This document shows positions 10,091 through 23,074 of a stretch of 64,000 nt of DNA, one piece after another. Under the pieces are notes generated by a model. The model saw only the letters and a list, made by a program, of their open reading frames with translations, was not told the DNA's origin and ran no database searches. The position numbers and the translations under genes were made by a program. Source of the DNA: Massospora cicadina. Taxonomy: Eukaryota; Entomophthoromycota; Entomophthoromycetes; Entomophthorales; Entomophthoraceae. The stretch's first letter is position 1; every line of letters begins with the position of its first letter. The DNA lies in NCBI GenBank assembly GCA_022478985.1, contig JAKSZP010004199.1, positions 1 to 64,000 on the forward strand, given 5' to 3'.

Positions 10091-11720
10091 GCAAGTTTAA
10101 GCACCAGTCAAGATGTTGGCATTTGCCGATGATTGTGTGGTTGGGGTGTCTAACAATCATGATGCACGTGCACTTAAAGCTACTAACCAGGTATACTTTA
10201 GGGTAAGCAATGCTGCACTTAACGCCTCAAAACCAAAATTGTACTACTTGGTCCGTATCAAGCCTGCTGGTCCCCAGCGCCCCGTTTTCTACCTGCTTCA
10301 ACAACTTGTTCATGGGATCACTTGCCCTGCCCACCCCACACCGCCCCGCTTGTGCTCCCCTTTGTGCCTAACCTCACCGCTGGCCCAGTTCGCCGTTTGG
10401 GTGTGTGGCTGGAGGTGGGAGGGTACGCCTCAACGGTGATGGAGCATCATATCCTAGACAACGTTACAAATAGCTTCCCTCAAAGCCCGCCAGACCTCCC
10501 TTACAAGCAGGGTAGTGCTACCCAACTCTATGCTCCTTTCTAAAGTTTGGTTAGGGGCACACGCCAACGCTTTTCTCCCTAGCTTCTTCAAGTCATTATA
10601 CGCCCTTATGCAAGGGTGGCTTTAATTAGGCCGCCCACCGCCAATGCGCCTTGATGTCATGTTTGGCCCTCGCCATAGTGGTGGCATGGGCCTGCTCAAC
10701 TATTAGGTCCACGCCGCCAAAATACTTGGTACTTGGATCACTGCAGTCACCAACCCAACGGTCTCAGCCCAACACTGGTCCCGCGCGGCCCACTTCAACT
10801 TCTCCCACGCCCTGGGCCTCAGCAATCCTTCCCACCCCAATTCTCTGTTAAAGTACCTCGCTTCACACATTTCTGCTGCGAGCTCACATTGGACGTTGGC
10901 CCACTTCAAAAGATACTCATCTCCATATGGTGTGCTGAGTTAAGAATTTGCATCAGTGGGCATACCGCCCAGAGGGGGTGCCCTACTCCTCAGTTCACCC
11001 AGGAAGTACAAGGACTACCCGTTCTAAATGGAGTGATACCCATGAGGTCCCCTACCATAGCCAGGGTGGACTACCTGGACAAAATTGGACATCCCCTACT
11101 CCCTCAATAAGCAGAAAATCATTTGGAAGTACGCCCACCACCCTTTTCTGCAGCCGCATATTTGTTCCCATGTGTGGCGCTGCTTGAAATGGGTATACCG
11201 TGCTGCCAAGCGCTCTTATGCTTTGCACTCATCTTGTGTTGTGTGTGGCCAGTATGGAACTTTGGCTCACCGCCTGGAAGAGTGCCCTCCATCAGAAACG
11301 ATCTGGCATGAGGTTCAGCATCTCTTTCACCAGGATCAGGCACAGCCCTTAAGCTTGTCTAAGGACTTCTTTGCCTTGTCCTTGGTTTCCCCTATACCAT
11401 CTTCCCTCCGCGCCTTAGTGTTTCAATCACTATGTGGACTATCCGCACAGTCATCCTGGATGCTATCTCAGGCTCTACTCCCATCCTCTAGGAAGCTGTA
11501 CGCCGGTTCCAGTCACACCTTGTTGATCAATTTCAAGCATGGATGTTTGGGTACCTACCATCCTGTCGCAGTCAGTTGGTCTCATCCTGGTTTCCGGTTT
11601 GGTTCATCACTTCAGACCCCTTCCTGCATTCATACTCAAATAGTGGCGCAAGCTCCTATACACATAAACCCCCTTCCTTCCCTTAGCGTTCCCGCTGGCA
11701 ACAGGAGATAGCGGTGAGAT
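10091..11720 (+). pseudogene. LINE-A ORF2, RT palm motif C to C-terminal zinc finger
   Basis: Continuation of the LINE-A RT after El1. Motif C is MLAFADDCVVG (10113-10145), with both catalytic Asp residues kept. A long thumb and connector region follows in several frames (10113-11110). The C-terminal zf-RVT-type finger CVVCGQYGTLAHRLEECP lies at about 11235-11289 (C-x2-C-x7-H-x4-C). The segment up to 11711 matches the C-terminus of LINE-B at 19430-19800. No RNase H domain is recognisable. Multiple frameshifts are present. Confidence 0.85.
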
Positions 11721-11823
11721 TCTCTGTGGTGCCCTCCTCTTGCTGATGTTTGTTTCATTTGTTTACTTATCAGAAGTGTCCATCCCCTGGTCAGCCTTCC
11801 CCAAATCAAACTTGAGAAATTTA

Positions 11824-11840
11824 AACATAGTCCAGACTCA
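11824..11840. repeat. LINE-A target-site duplication, right copy
   Basis: AACATAGTCCAGACTCA, a perfect copy of 107-123, directly after the short A-rich end of LINE-A. Confidence 0.9.
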
Positions 11841-14800
11841 GTACAACTAATCATATCTTATTGCCTCTCAAATAAGATCTTTTAATTATCACTTGATTGT
11901 CAATATCTAATAGCTGTTTATTGGGTATTTCTAAAGAAGAATATTATTTAGTCTAATTTATTCCTGTTATTGATATGATATTAGCTATGTAATTTAAGCC
12001 TAAAGCTAAAAGACTTTCCTCTTATATAAAAAGGTTTCTTAAAATCCAAATAAACTTTATTTTAAAGTATCAATAAGAGATAGCTAGAATATTTACATAA
12101 CTGAGCAAGTAATTTCGCATAGGAGCCCTTATCACCAAATATTTGACATTCAGAGCCTTGCAGGCCGTCGCATCCTCCTATTATAGATAATGTGGTTATA
12201 TATAGTATTGCTTCTCTCAGTAGAGAGGAGAACTTAAGCAGTAGATTATAATTCAATACAAGTGTCAAGATTCTGATTTGCAGTAGCTTACAGATGCTTA
12301 TACAGGCTTTATAACAGTAAATAAAGTTGCTGGTGGGTGCATACAAACAATTAGTCTTGGATTTGGGTTAAAAATACACTTGTTCTTTTAAGTAGAGCTT
12401 TTGTCAATGTAGGGTGATAATGGAGAGGTCACTTATCAAAGAACAAAACTTGATAAGGCTGGCCTTAGTTAATAAATTTGGTGGTATAAACCAAAATTAT
12501 AGATAGGATATTATATTTTATTGGAAAGTAATAATTGTTTTTATATACTTCACACATATAAAAGAACTATAAAAGGCTTAAAAGAAATATGATTAGTATA
12601 GGGATGCGTGACTGCCTACTTATAGTTTAGAAAGGTTTTATGTGACTTATAGGAGCTAATATTTTATAAAGGCACATGCCATATTTGATTCTATCTTATT
12701 TATTAACTGGCCAGTATTCATAATCATGGATTCAAGGATGCTTCCAGATTGTATACAGTACTTGCTTTTTGTTAAGTTGATCTATCATGTCAGTCATTCA
12801 TATTAATTGTGTTAACTTTTAATTTGATACAGATTGACAAACTGTGTGTCACTTTATTAAGTCAGATTGTCAATATAAAGTCAAAGAATAGTTTTCCAAC
12901 ATTGATCAATTAGAGCATAGAAAAAGTTTCTATCTCTATATTAGCCAATCAGTTGTAATAAGTATTTTACCTCCTAATACACCCTTTGAGTCTTTAAAAA
13001 GGTTTTTATAAGGTTAGTACTCAATCTAAATTAATATTAGATAACTAGTATATGGGATATTAGTTTAGATCTCTCTATAGTAATTTGCAGAGTAAACCAA
13101 TATAGACTACCTATCACCTGATATATATTCAATAGAGAACTGATACTCAAATGTCTGACAGCAAGTATATGTAATTAAAAAATGCTCAAAACCTCAACAG
13201 TTAAAAGTAGTATCAGAGTAAAATTTTAGGCCTAAATTTTACTATTGAATGGTTCAAAGTTAGTGGATAATGGCCAGACAGCAGCGTACCTGAACATGGG
13301 AGCTCCATCTGTATCATATGGGTGTTGCTTGCGATGTTTATGATTAAAGCAAAGAGTATTACACTGGACAACAAAATTTTGGTTTTTGTTTGTTATAAAA
13401 AAGATAACAGCTGAATCTTATAGAATTTTTGACGCTGATTTTAAATATGTAAATGGTTTCTTTCTATCAGGCATAGTTTTTTATAATTACCTATTTTTTG
13501 AAAAACGTTTATTATACATATATGCAATTTCAACATACCTAAAATAAACTTCAATTTTGATTTTCTGGCATAGTGTATTATTGCGTTGACATAATAAACT
13601 TATCTGTCATGGATATTAATGAACTGAAATAAAGTAATAGGTATACAGCTTATATACCAACATTCATTTTGCAAAAAGTAAATTAATAATGTCATATATA
13701 TTGCACTTGCATAGTTTGTGCCCATAAACTTCTAGAGAAGTAAGAAGGGCAATTGCAAAAAAATGAGGCCTTTAGGGAATTTCTGAACTCATATTCGAAA
13801 TCAGCGCTTAACAATACATAAGAGACAGCAAATATTAACCATGTAACAAAATCTTTCTTGTCCAGTGTTTTTAATGAAGGGCTTGCTTTATAACATCTCA
13901 GATATAGTATATATGTGCAGAATATTTAAAATGGAATCTTCAGTGTTTTTTATTTATTATAAAAGTAATACCTGGTTGAAAATCTACCAATAAATAAGGC
14001 CTAACGCTATCTTCATATACTTACATCTATTTGTTCCAAGTGATATAGTATATGATTAATTAAGTTGAATTTATACAAGCAATTATATCTTAAAATCTAT
14101 ATTTTCAGTCAGGTCTTAGTTTTTGGTCGGTACTTATGCAATCATTAACTGACACTAGCATCTAGATTAGGTGTAAAAAGCTGATATGAAGCTTCATGTC
14201 TAGACTCTTATAAATTTTATAGTCCTTTACACAGTTCCTACTTACTAATTTATATAAAAGCCATTAGCAGGATGCATTGCTTAACTGTACCACAAATCAA
14301 AAATTTCATTCCTATGGATCTGAAAAGAATGTTTGAAGATATATAAAGTTCCTGATGGTATCAGTATACTATTACCTTGTTTCTGTTAAGATTGATGGTG
14401 GTCTTCCATATATAGAGCATATTTATCTTTTATGGTTAAGTGAAATTGGTAATAACATATTATCCTATCTCAATTAAGGTAGAAAAGGGTCTTAATTTCA
14501 CCCCCTTAATTATTAATTATTTTGAGGCCAGCTTTTAATACCAGTAGTAATTCCTTGTCTAGAGAAAAAAATAGTTAAACCAGTCAGCAAGGCCTTTAAG
14601 CGAGCCTGAGACATGACACATTATATACACCAATATTGGAAGAGTATAATGATAATACAGATGAGGCAGACAAGGAAGAGCAATCTGACCAACAACGTAT
14701 AGAGTTGTAAAAAGGTTACTGTGATTATGGACTGGATAAAAATGACAATGAATATTTTATAAAAAGCAAATACATATAGATAGAACAACAAAACTTCCAT

Positions 14801-17428
14801 TAATGGATAACACTGTAATGTTCACCCCCACTTCCGCCAAACCCATAAAACCCTCAAGTTTTATTCTTTTATTCTGGAACTCAATAATTATGTCAAGTTT
14901 TATCTAGCCAAGTATATTAAGGTAATGCATATTGCAAACCTCATCAACAAGAGTATTTCAACTCATGCATACCATCTGCCCCATGATGCTGATGCCCTCA
15001 CACCCACTCTGTCCACACTCTCACATGCCCTCAAGTCCACACTGGACAGTAAATCCTCCAGCCTCCATTCAACATCCAATATGGTTGCTTAGGCTGACCG
15101 CCACAGTGCCATATTAGGATTTTTTACTTTAATCCAACAACAAAAAATAAAACGTGTGGTCACCCTCTTTGGTTGGCCCCTTTAGTACTAAGAATGAATC
15201 ATCTTTAAAATAAGTTTCATACAATCATATGCCTAAACCAGGTAACCTGGCAGTATGTCTACAAATCTTAATACCTAAAAAAGGTTTTTTCACTTGAAAA
15301 CATAATTTTATGATGGACACCTCAGTGAAGCTAATTTTTGGGCTTTCATAATACCAAAACATATACGCCACATGGTCTAAACGCATTGAGAATATTGAGA
15401 GCGCCACTTATAACCAAAAATAATTATCCACCAAAATTATTGCTCGTGGGGATTAATTAGAAAACAAATATTTTCTATCCCTACTATTATCTTAGCCTTT
15501 AAAAGTAACACAATTTACAACTTTTACCTAATCTAACAGAAGCTTTAGTTTTTTATTAAACTATTGTCAAACATTTGCCCTCTCAGCTGCAAAGGAAATT
15601 TATCTTGGGTCATAATAAGCAAAAAAGGGAAAATGTAAGCCATTTACAAATTTGCAATGATTCTAAGTGCAATTTCAATAATAATAACTTTTTCATTGAC
15701 TAAAAGACTCTGGTCAATTCTCAGTGGTACCCTGCAAATCGGGGTAACACAATTTTGAATAATAATTGTGCAGCAACCATAAAATTGAGAAGTCAGATTA
15801 ATCTAACCATGCTGCAGACCCTGGGGCATCGATTGAATGGTACTCCCCAGCCACCACCAGGTCCCTTCACGCACCTACGTGGAACCCCCCTTTATAGCCA
15901 TGGCAGGAGTTCCCCTAAGGTAAAATAATTTCCTCTGATGGGTTTGGCTGAAGCTCATTAAAGCATTACTGCATGGGTACATAATGCAAGCCAATATTTT
16001 CCATCCGTTGTACAGCCAAAGTGAAGAAAGTATTCTGAGATTCATTAGAGAGCTTTTTCATATTTCCTAATTCAGACAGTAACAAGATGTACCAAAATCA
16101 ATATTGAATTCCCTCCAACCTTTGATACAGTAAAATACAGATTGGTCAGATATTGAGGGGATCAATTTTACTCTCTTACCCTGCGCTACTAATAAAAACT
16201 ATTAAAAACTAATTTTTTATTAGTGTTTATTTATAATTTTATCACAACTTTTGTGGGATCCAGCGGCTTAAGCACCAGCGAGCAAAAATAAGCTGTATCC
16301 CTACAAACCTTTTAACTTCATAAATAAATCAAATATATACAAAAAAGTACTTTATCATTATTTAAAGTACAATTTCTATGGTTTAAATTGAATGGTAGAA
16401 CTCTTGCTGCCAATTTAGGGGCCTATAGAATAGGTTGTATTAGACTCTACTGTGCTTGTAATTATTTTGTTGTACTAGACAACGTCAAGAAAAACTTCCA
16501 TCAAGTTTGTGTTGCAAAAGAGCCACATATGTTTATCCTGATTCTGTTAAACAGATGCTAGTAAACCATAATTGCTACAATGTCTCTAACAGCTTGATGC
16601 TTACATGATCTAAACTCTAGAGTGCATTGAAAAAGCATGTTTTTATGCAATCTCTATATATAGTTTAGTACATGTTGAGGTCATAAAAGCACATTATGGT
16701 TAATAAGGGACTAGGATTTTAAGTGCTGACCCTAAAGAAAATTGCCTTCCAGTATCTATAAGAGGGTTAGTCAATATAATCTGATAATCCCACAGGCAAA
16801 AGATACTGTTGCATCCCTCTTGCACCCTTCATATATAGATATACACAATAACTAATCTAGGAAAGATTGATTACGTTACTGATACTTTCTATTTGCTCTC
16901 TTATTATTTTTCAACGTTAAGGAAAGGGAAAGGATAACAATAGGAAGGGGTTTCCGACTAGATAATACACAGTAATAGGGTGAGTCCAAAAAATTACAAT
17001 AGCATAGAGCAATTTAGTAGGAATCTGAGCTGTTTGCAGCCTACGTTGATAACAAGTTTCGAGGAAAGTTTAAAAATGAAATATAGATCATTGTGTACAA
17101 TTAAACTTATTCTCTAACACTCAATTGGAATACAATGTTGAAGTAAATTGCAATGATCTCCAATTTATATAAATTAAGGATAAAACTAATAGAATACATA
17201 TATTATCTTTATCTCAAGTGCAACTAATATATATATCAAGTGTTTGTAACCTTAATAGAGACGTCTGCTATCATTATTATACACTTACCACTTGAATCTG
17301 TTTAGTATATGTAATGATATCTGGATTCCTTTTTGTATTCTGAACTAACCCTATGAACAACAAAGAACTTTTCATTATGATGGAGAATTGATTGTAAGTT
17401 ATTAAGATTAAATAAGTGTTACATACGG
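11841..17428. other. AT-rich intergenic DNA without a recognisable gene
   Basis: About 5.6 kb with stops in all frames. Scattered ORFs are under 100 codons and show no family motif. One terminal-inverted-repeat element lies at 13361-13868. A GC-richer island near 14920-15115 is open on the + strand, but its Pro/Ser/His-rich translation is not recognisable. I see nothing else to name. Confidence 0.6.
13361..13868. mobile_element. 508 bp MITE-like element with terminal inverted repeats
   Basis: The left end reads ACACTGGACAACAAAATTTTG. The right end, read from the other strand, is ACACTGGACAAGAAAGATTTTG. The first 11 bases are identical, and about 20 of 22 match if one base is gapped. There is no coding capacity inside. 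Flanking bases are ATT on the left and TTT on the right, so a clear TSD is not visible and the superfamily is open. CACTG termini would fit a CACTA-like family. Confidence 0.6.
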
Positions 17429-17446
17429 TTGCAATCTTTTATGTTA
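17429..17446. repeat. ORF1-only element copy 1, TSD left copy
   Basis: TTGCAATCTTTTATGTTA, 18 bp, repeated perfectly at 24664-24681. Confidence 0.88.
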
Positions 17447-17639
17447 TTTTATTTAACAAAGGTAAGCTGACCACGAGACAGACATCACAAAACTTAAAAC
17501 CTAAAATAAAATCCTCACCAAATAAAATGAACTATCTTTCCAAAATTAGTGGATGACACGAACATATAACGCAAACTCAACAAACCAGGTGGGACAGTGG
17601 AGACCGCTTAACCCTCTATGGGGAAGGGGAGGGGGGTCA

Positions 17640-19260
17640 GGGGACTCATCCTCAATAACATCTTCATCCCAAAGTATGGCATGAGATACGGCGGAGAGAA
17701 GGGATGTCAGGGCATCAGCAGGATGTGGAGCAATATTTCTGAAAATAGGTGTGGTATTAAGACATCCGCTATATATATAAGGGTTCTGATGTAATTTGTT
17801 AAAGTTAGTTCAGCTTTCATGTGTGCGTTGGGTAGTTTTTTGAATGTGGCGATATTGGTGCAGGTAATCTTTGATTTGGGATTCTGCGCTACCTCTGCCA
17901 AGTGCTGAATGGCGTCGGTGGCTTCTTTGTGGGCTTCAATAAGTATGTCTCTTTGTACCTTATTGGCTTTGGAGGGAATATTGGGAGGAGGTTTCCTCCT
18001 GAAAGTATTGCCACTGATTTGGTGGCAGCTACGCGGAATGGGCGACTATCTGGTTTGGTCATTGCTTTGACAGCAAGATGGTGGTCACTGCGGAATGTTT
18101 CAGCATTTTGCTGGGGGAGTATAATCAAAGGGGTTATTTGCTTGCTACCATCAATATACACAAACTGTTCAATTTGTATATTGCAGTTCTCAATTTTATT
18201 ACCAGATTTGTCAATTTTGGCTAATAAGTATCAAGGATTTTGGTTGACTTGAATTAGGGAGTCGGCATATTCCTGCGATTTGATTGGTTTGTTGGAGGAC
18301 GCATGGGATTGAACGGGTGTCCAATCTTGTGTTTGATTGGATGGAGCGTATGTGGAACTTGGGTGAGGAGGAGGCTGATTGGTGGCTGCAGATGCAGCTG
18401 CAGAAACAGGATTTGGGGGGGGGTAGGATCACACCCCATACCAAATGTGGCGTGGGATGGGTGGCAGAATGGATGCCTGTGGATGAGAAAACAACGCCGT
18501 CAGAAGTGGCTAGGGATGGGCATTTGCGTTTTGAAAGGTCCAACTCAAAACATAACAGACATATCATCTGTCCACCCTCGACACAGGCCAAGAATGGGTG
18601 GTCAGGGGAGGAGGAGATAACGGTGCAGGGGAGATTGACAAGGCAATTTTACTTGAATTAGAGCTGATTGTGGCGTATGCCCAAGGCTCAGCTAGGCATG
18701 TGGCCCCATTTGGGACCACAAATTGCAGGATGGGGTTGGAGCCTTAGGTTTCCAAACCTTCCATCAGCTCTTGGTGGAGCTCTTCAGGAGGAAGGTGGGT
18801 GGAAAACCAGCGAATTGTACAAATAAAGGGGTTCCCGCTGGGAGCCAGGTCCATTTTGTGTGGAGGGGGGTACCCTGGAAGACTAGGGGCACAGTTGCCA
18901 CAGGGCAGCATCAGATTCACAGGTGAAGCCAAGATCAAAGTACCCCTTATAGGGGCAGAAGTCAATAAAACCGGTGGGATGTATCACCGCCTGAAACATT
19001 TGAATGATGGCTTGGTCATGGTAAGGAAAAAGTTTCCCATAGTCGACCTGAAGGCTGAAATGCATGTTGCTCTGGGGTAGCAGCAGTGGGCAGTGGGGTA
19101 CCACTTGGGTTTAAGTGATGCGGGCGTCAAGATCCTTGGGAGGAACGAATTATCCCAGGGGTTTGGTGTGACTGGGTGATCCAGTCTGAGTGCATTTTCC
19201 TGTTGGACAGAAAACAGCGGGGGAGTTTTGCTGCTGCCCCGCACTGGGGCAGCCAGCGGG
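17640..19260 (-). pseudogene. ORF1/Gag-like protein of the ORF1-only element, copy 1
   Basis: Probable RNA-binding protein packaging the element RNA, by analogy with LINE ORF1p. Read 5' to 3' on the - strand, it has an N-terminal part (19080-18890) with GYFDLGFTCESDAA, which resembles the GWLDLGFESKEAAD start of LINE-B ORF1. Next come PEELHQELMEGLE (about 18800-18755) and a degraded zinc knuckle at 18520-18561. The knuckle keeps three Cys, but the His is Leu (CLLCFELDLSKRKC). A Pro/Gln/His-rich stretch follows, then a conserved C-terminal block AEVAQNPKSKITCTNIATFK (about 17900-17840). The acidic WDEDVIEDESPDPP ends it near 17640. It is broken by several stops and frameshifts. Confidence 0.7.
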
Positions 19261-19295
19261 GAATAAAATGACATCAGAGCGAAACTACAGCAGAC

Positions 19296-19312
19296 GATTA
19301 GGATTTATTTTT
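19296..19312. repeat. LINE-B target-site duplication, left copy
   Basis: GATTAGGATTTATTTTT, 17 bp, repeated perfectly at 24591-24607. The homologous empty site in copy 2 near 55234 is present once (GATTAGTATTTACTTTT). Confidence 0.92.
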
Positions 19313-19322
19313 AATTTTAATT

Positions 19323-20936
19323 TTAATTTATTGCGGGGAAGGCCAACCATGGGATGGACACTTCCAAATATGACTCAGAAGAGACAAAACTTAGTACCAG
19401 GAAGGCACCCCAGAGAAGCGATGCTATCTCTTGTTGCCAGCGGGAACGCCACTTATGGGGAGGGGGAGGGAACGTGTGGAGGGGCTGTAGCCACAACCAA
19501 ACACGTGTGGAGGAAGGGGTCTGATTTGATGAACCAGACTGGGAACCAGGAGGAGACCAGCTGTCGGCGACATGGTGGGAGGTATCCAAACATCCACGCT
19601 TGAAAGTGGTCCACCAAATGAGACCAGAATCTGTGGACAGCTTCTGGGAGGGTGGGGGTGGATCCTGCGATGGCATCCAAGATAATCGTGTGGATGGTCC
19701 ACATGGCGATTGCAACCACCAAAGCACGGAGGGAGGGTGGAGGAGGGGAGGCCATTGATAAAGCAAACTTATCTCTTGACAGACTGAGGGATGCGTTTGA
19801 TCCTGGCCCAGCAGACGTTGAACTTCGCGCCATATCACTTTAAAGGTAGGGCACTTCTCCAGGCGGTGGAACAGCGTTCCATACTGGCCACACACGACAC
19901 AGGATGAGTGTAAAGCGTTAGAGCGCTCAGCTGTATGATACACCCGCCTCAGGCAGCGCCACACATGGGAGCGGATTTGAAGCTGCAGCAGAGAATGGTG
20001 TACATATTTCCAGATAGTTTTTTGAATCTCAATGGAGTAAGGGATGTCCATCGTGTCCAGGTAGTCCACCCTGGATAGGACATGGGGCCAAATGGGGATC
20101 ACGCCATCATGGATGGGTAGCCCCTGTACCTCTTGTGTGAACTGAGGAGAGGGGCGGCCTCTTTGGGTTGTATGTCTGCTAATACGAATTCTCAACTCAG
20201 CGCTCCACATGGAGGGTAGGATTCGTTTGTAGAGGATTTTAGTCCCGTGAGGACCTGTGGCTGATGTGTGTGATGCGAGGTATTTCATCAGGGAGTGGGG
20301 GTTTGATGGATTGTTGAGGCCCAAGGCGTGGGAGAAGTTGGAGCAGGCTGCGCGGGACCAGTGATGGGAGGGGAGTGTAGGGGCGGTGACGGCCGCAATC
20401 CAGGTGCCCAGGATCTTGGCAGCATGGGCTTTGAAGTCAAGCAGGCCCTGCCACCATGATGATGAGGGCCAAACATGACCTTTAGCCGTACTGGTGGAGG
20501 GCGGCCTAACCAAAGCCATCCTTACAGCAAGGCATACAAGGATTTGAAGAAGCTTGGGGGGAGGGGATGGCATGGGCTCCGAACCAGACTTTGGAGAGGA
20601 GCATAGAGTTGGCTAAAGCAACCCTTCCAGTAAGGGAAGTAGAGTGGGCTCTGAGAGAGGCGATTCGCTTTGTCACGTTGTCCAGAATACGGCACTCCCT
20701 TACTGCTGACGCGTATCCGCCTGCCTCCATCCACACGCCAAGATGGCATACCGGTCCTATGGTAGGGCGTGGCACAAAGGGGAGCACCAGTGGGGTGTAT
20801 GTGTTGAATTAGTAGGGCGAGGACGTGGGCGAGCAGATGGGCTGGGTTGGGAACTAATTGCTGGGGTCCAGCAGTTCTGAAACCAACCAAGGAGGATGAT
20901 TTCAGTTTTGGAAGCGTTCAGTGCCGCGTTGCTTAC
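19323..20936 (-). pseudogene. LINE-B ORF2, connector and C-terminal zinc finger
   Basis: C-terminal part of the LINE protein. An open stretch of 416 codons (20573-19323) is the longest open frame in the window. It contains the zf-RVT-type finger CVVCGQYGTLFHRLEKCP with spacing C-x2-C-x7-H-x4-C (about 19905-19852), thought to help bind element RNA at priming. The segment before it (20573-19950) matches LINE-A 10650-11230. The frame breaks between 20573 and 20890, where two other frames are needed. Confidence 0.88.
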
Positions 20937-21744
20937 CTAGGAATACTCCTGGATGAGAGCTTCAAGCGCGCATGCATATTGATTATTAGACATCCCAACC
21001 ACACAATCATCTGCAAACGCCATTATCTTGACTGGGGCTTGGCTTGGCACATGGACCCCAGTGAGTTGGACATTCACATTTTGCAGTAGTGGGTCAAGGC
21101 TGAAGTTGTATAAGAGTGGGCTGAGGGGGTCCCCTTGTTGTAAGCCCCTTTGAGGGCGGACTGCTTCCGTTAGGAAGCCAGGGCCACATACTGCCATTGT
21201 TGCAGATTCTGTGAGCAGCATCACCCAGTTGATGAAGCGAGGGGGTAGGCGGAATTGATAGAGGCAGGCCCTGAGGTATTCCAAGTTTACTCTATCATAG
21301 GCCTTTTGTTGGTCCAAGAATACAAGTGCCCCAGAGGCTGTGGATTGACATACATTAGCCACAGAGTGCACGTTATCCCAACTCGACCTTCTGGGTATGA
21401 AACTGAATTGTTCTGGGGAGATGGTGGCAGATGCTACAACTTAATTGGTTAGCCATAATTTTTATTAAAATTTTAGTGTCTGTGTTTGTTAGAGAAATGG
21501 GGCGCCAGTTGGCTAAGTCTAGCTTATCCCCTTTCTTGAAGAGTGTGATGGTAAAGGCCTCATGTCCTCCTGGTAGGAGGCGCGTTTCCAACAGGCTTTG
21601 GTTAAGTGAGGCGAGCAGCAATGGGGATATATATTTGAAATACTTGTTGTAGAACTCATATGGAATGCCATCTGGGACTGGGCATTTTCGGTTTGGTGCA
21701 CCACAAATGACTGTCCATAATTCGGTCGGAGTAATCAAATTCAT
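20937..21744 (-). pseudogene. LINE-B ORF2, reverse transcriptase core
   Basis: Non-LTR RT domain. On the - strand, 21744-21373 holds the fingers (CPVPDGIPYEFY, NWRPISLTNTDTKILIKIMANQL). Then 21371-20937 holds motif A LDQQKAYDRV, motif B GLQQGDPLSPLLYNFSLDPLL and motif C IMAFADDCVVG. Both catalytic Asp residues are intact. The join near 21372 needs a frame change (FIPRRSSWDN bridges it), and the frame is lost after QEYS at 20937. Motif order and spacing match LINE-A. Confidence 0.92.
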
Positions 21745-23074
21745 TATTTCTGGGTATCAAAAAACGGTGCAGATGTGGGCTCAGTTGAGAAATTCTGCCA
21801 CTTCAGCTTACTGAATTGGATCAGATCGGTACAACTTGGAGTAATACTTTTGTATTTCAATTGCCACTTCAGCTGGTGTATCCACAATGGAATCATCCGA
21901 TCTTCGCACCTGTGTGCAGGCCACACTCTGGCGTGGTGCAAATTTTTTTTAAAGAAATGTGCGGTGCACTTAACACCTTTTGTGATGCGTGTGGCCCTGT
22001 GATGAACACAAACCCAATGTTTGTGTTGCCTTTCGAATGCGTTGATGTGGGCGGCTGCCTCCGCCCACTTCCAGCCCCATGCTGAGCTGTATCCTGTAGC
22101 TGGGATGTTAGACTCCAGGTGTGCCAACTCTGTCAGAGCATGCAAAACGACTGCCGATGTGGCTCATGAGTGTCTGGAGGAGAGATGGCAAGAGTGGCGG
22201 ATGGTGTCATCTATGAAAGTTGCCCATGTAGAAATGGGGTCCATGCAAAATGGTGCAACAAACCTTTTTGCCAAAGTTGCCACTTCCACCCACGTGAAAA
22301 TTCGGTGATGCGAGCTCAGAGGGGCGGATTTTGCACCAATGTGGGGCCTTAGCAGCTGTGACAGGTAGGTGGTAGGTTAGCGAGACCAGTTGATGGTTGG
22401 AGAATTCCATTTTTGTTGTTTTGAAGTGGGAGATGTGGGGTTGGAATTTCGCTGGCGTTAGGATAAGGTCAATGTGGGTCATGGACCTTAATTGGCTGTT
22501 GTGGATGTGGGGACACATCATGTTTTTGAGCAGTGGGGCATGTCATGGCAACGCATCCATTAACCCGAGGGTAGCCTTTAGAACGCGCAGTTCTACGTGA
22601 CCCTGGGGGGCATGGGGTGAGGAAGGCCACCGGTTCGTTGGTGTGTTTAGCCAACAGTTCATGTCGCCAACTAGGAAAGAGTCTGGGGGTAGCGAGAGGG
22701 ATTTAACTGATAAGAAAAATTCCCGATGCTTGTATGCACCATTTGGGGCATAGATGTTGATGATTGCATATGCTACATCAGCCCATGAGAAAGTGACAAC
22801 AAGCACTCAGCCATTTAGGAATGATTCTGAGAATAAAAATTTGAAAAAATTATTTTTCTGAATTAGCACCCCACATTGCTTTGACCAAAAGGATAGGGAT
22901 GGGAGGGGCATTGTTTTCCAAGCTTCCTCAAAACCTCATGGACAGTGGGGTTTCCTGGATGGCCAGGATATCCATGGGTAAATTGTGTTGTAAAAAACTC
23001 AGTTTCCTAGCCTGGGATGGGGAGGCCTTGAGTCCAGCAATATTCAACGTCCCTAAAGTGAGGGTTTCCCCCAT
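21745..23074 (-). pseudogene. LINE-B ORF2 N-terminus, EEP endonuclease
   Basis: Target-nicking endonuclease. I place the ATG at 23074-23072 because it overlaps the ORF1 stop in TGATG and opens the conserved start LNIAGLKA...MDILAIQETPLS (about 23044-22940), with the catalytic Glu of the QET motif. IINIYAPN and LVGDMNCWLN follow in 22806-22543, then THIDLILTP and SNHQLVSLTY in 22521-22207. The last block normally reads SDHxLV, so the Asp is Asn here. A linker with clustered W/C/H runs to the RT (22145-21744). A TGA near 22930 and frame changes break it. Confidence 0.85.

Larger units (their letters stand above)
124..11823 (+). mobile_element. LINE-A: 5'-truncated non-LTR retrotransposon, split by El1
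   Basis: Non-LTR retrotransposon remnant in two pieces, 124-1794 and 10091-11823, about 3.4 kb in all. It is colinear with the 3' two-thirds of LINE-B (19313-24590). It starts inside the endonuclease domain and ends just after the C-terminal zinc finger and a short A-rich 3' end. The perfect 17 bp TSD outside both pieces shows that it is one insertion, 5'-truncated as is usual for LINEs. The Ty3 element El1 entered later, inside the RT domain, between the motif B region and the FADD motif. All frames are broken. Confidence 0.9.

Noticed and set aside
14932..15117. Similarity of CCATGATGCTGATGCCCTCACACCC to the El4 insertion near 48600
   Set aside because: About 35 bases with several mismatches. 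Too short to call a shared repeat.
19190..19603. 137-codon ORF on the + strand
   Set aside because: It is antisense to the LINE-B C-terminus, which has the zinc-finger and matches LINE-A. The + strand reading is a shadow.
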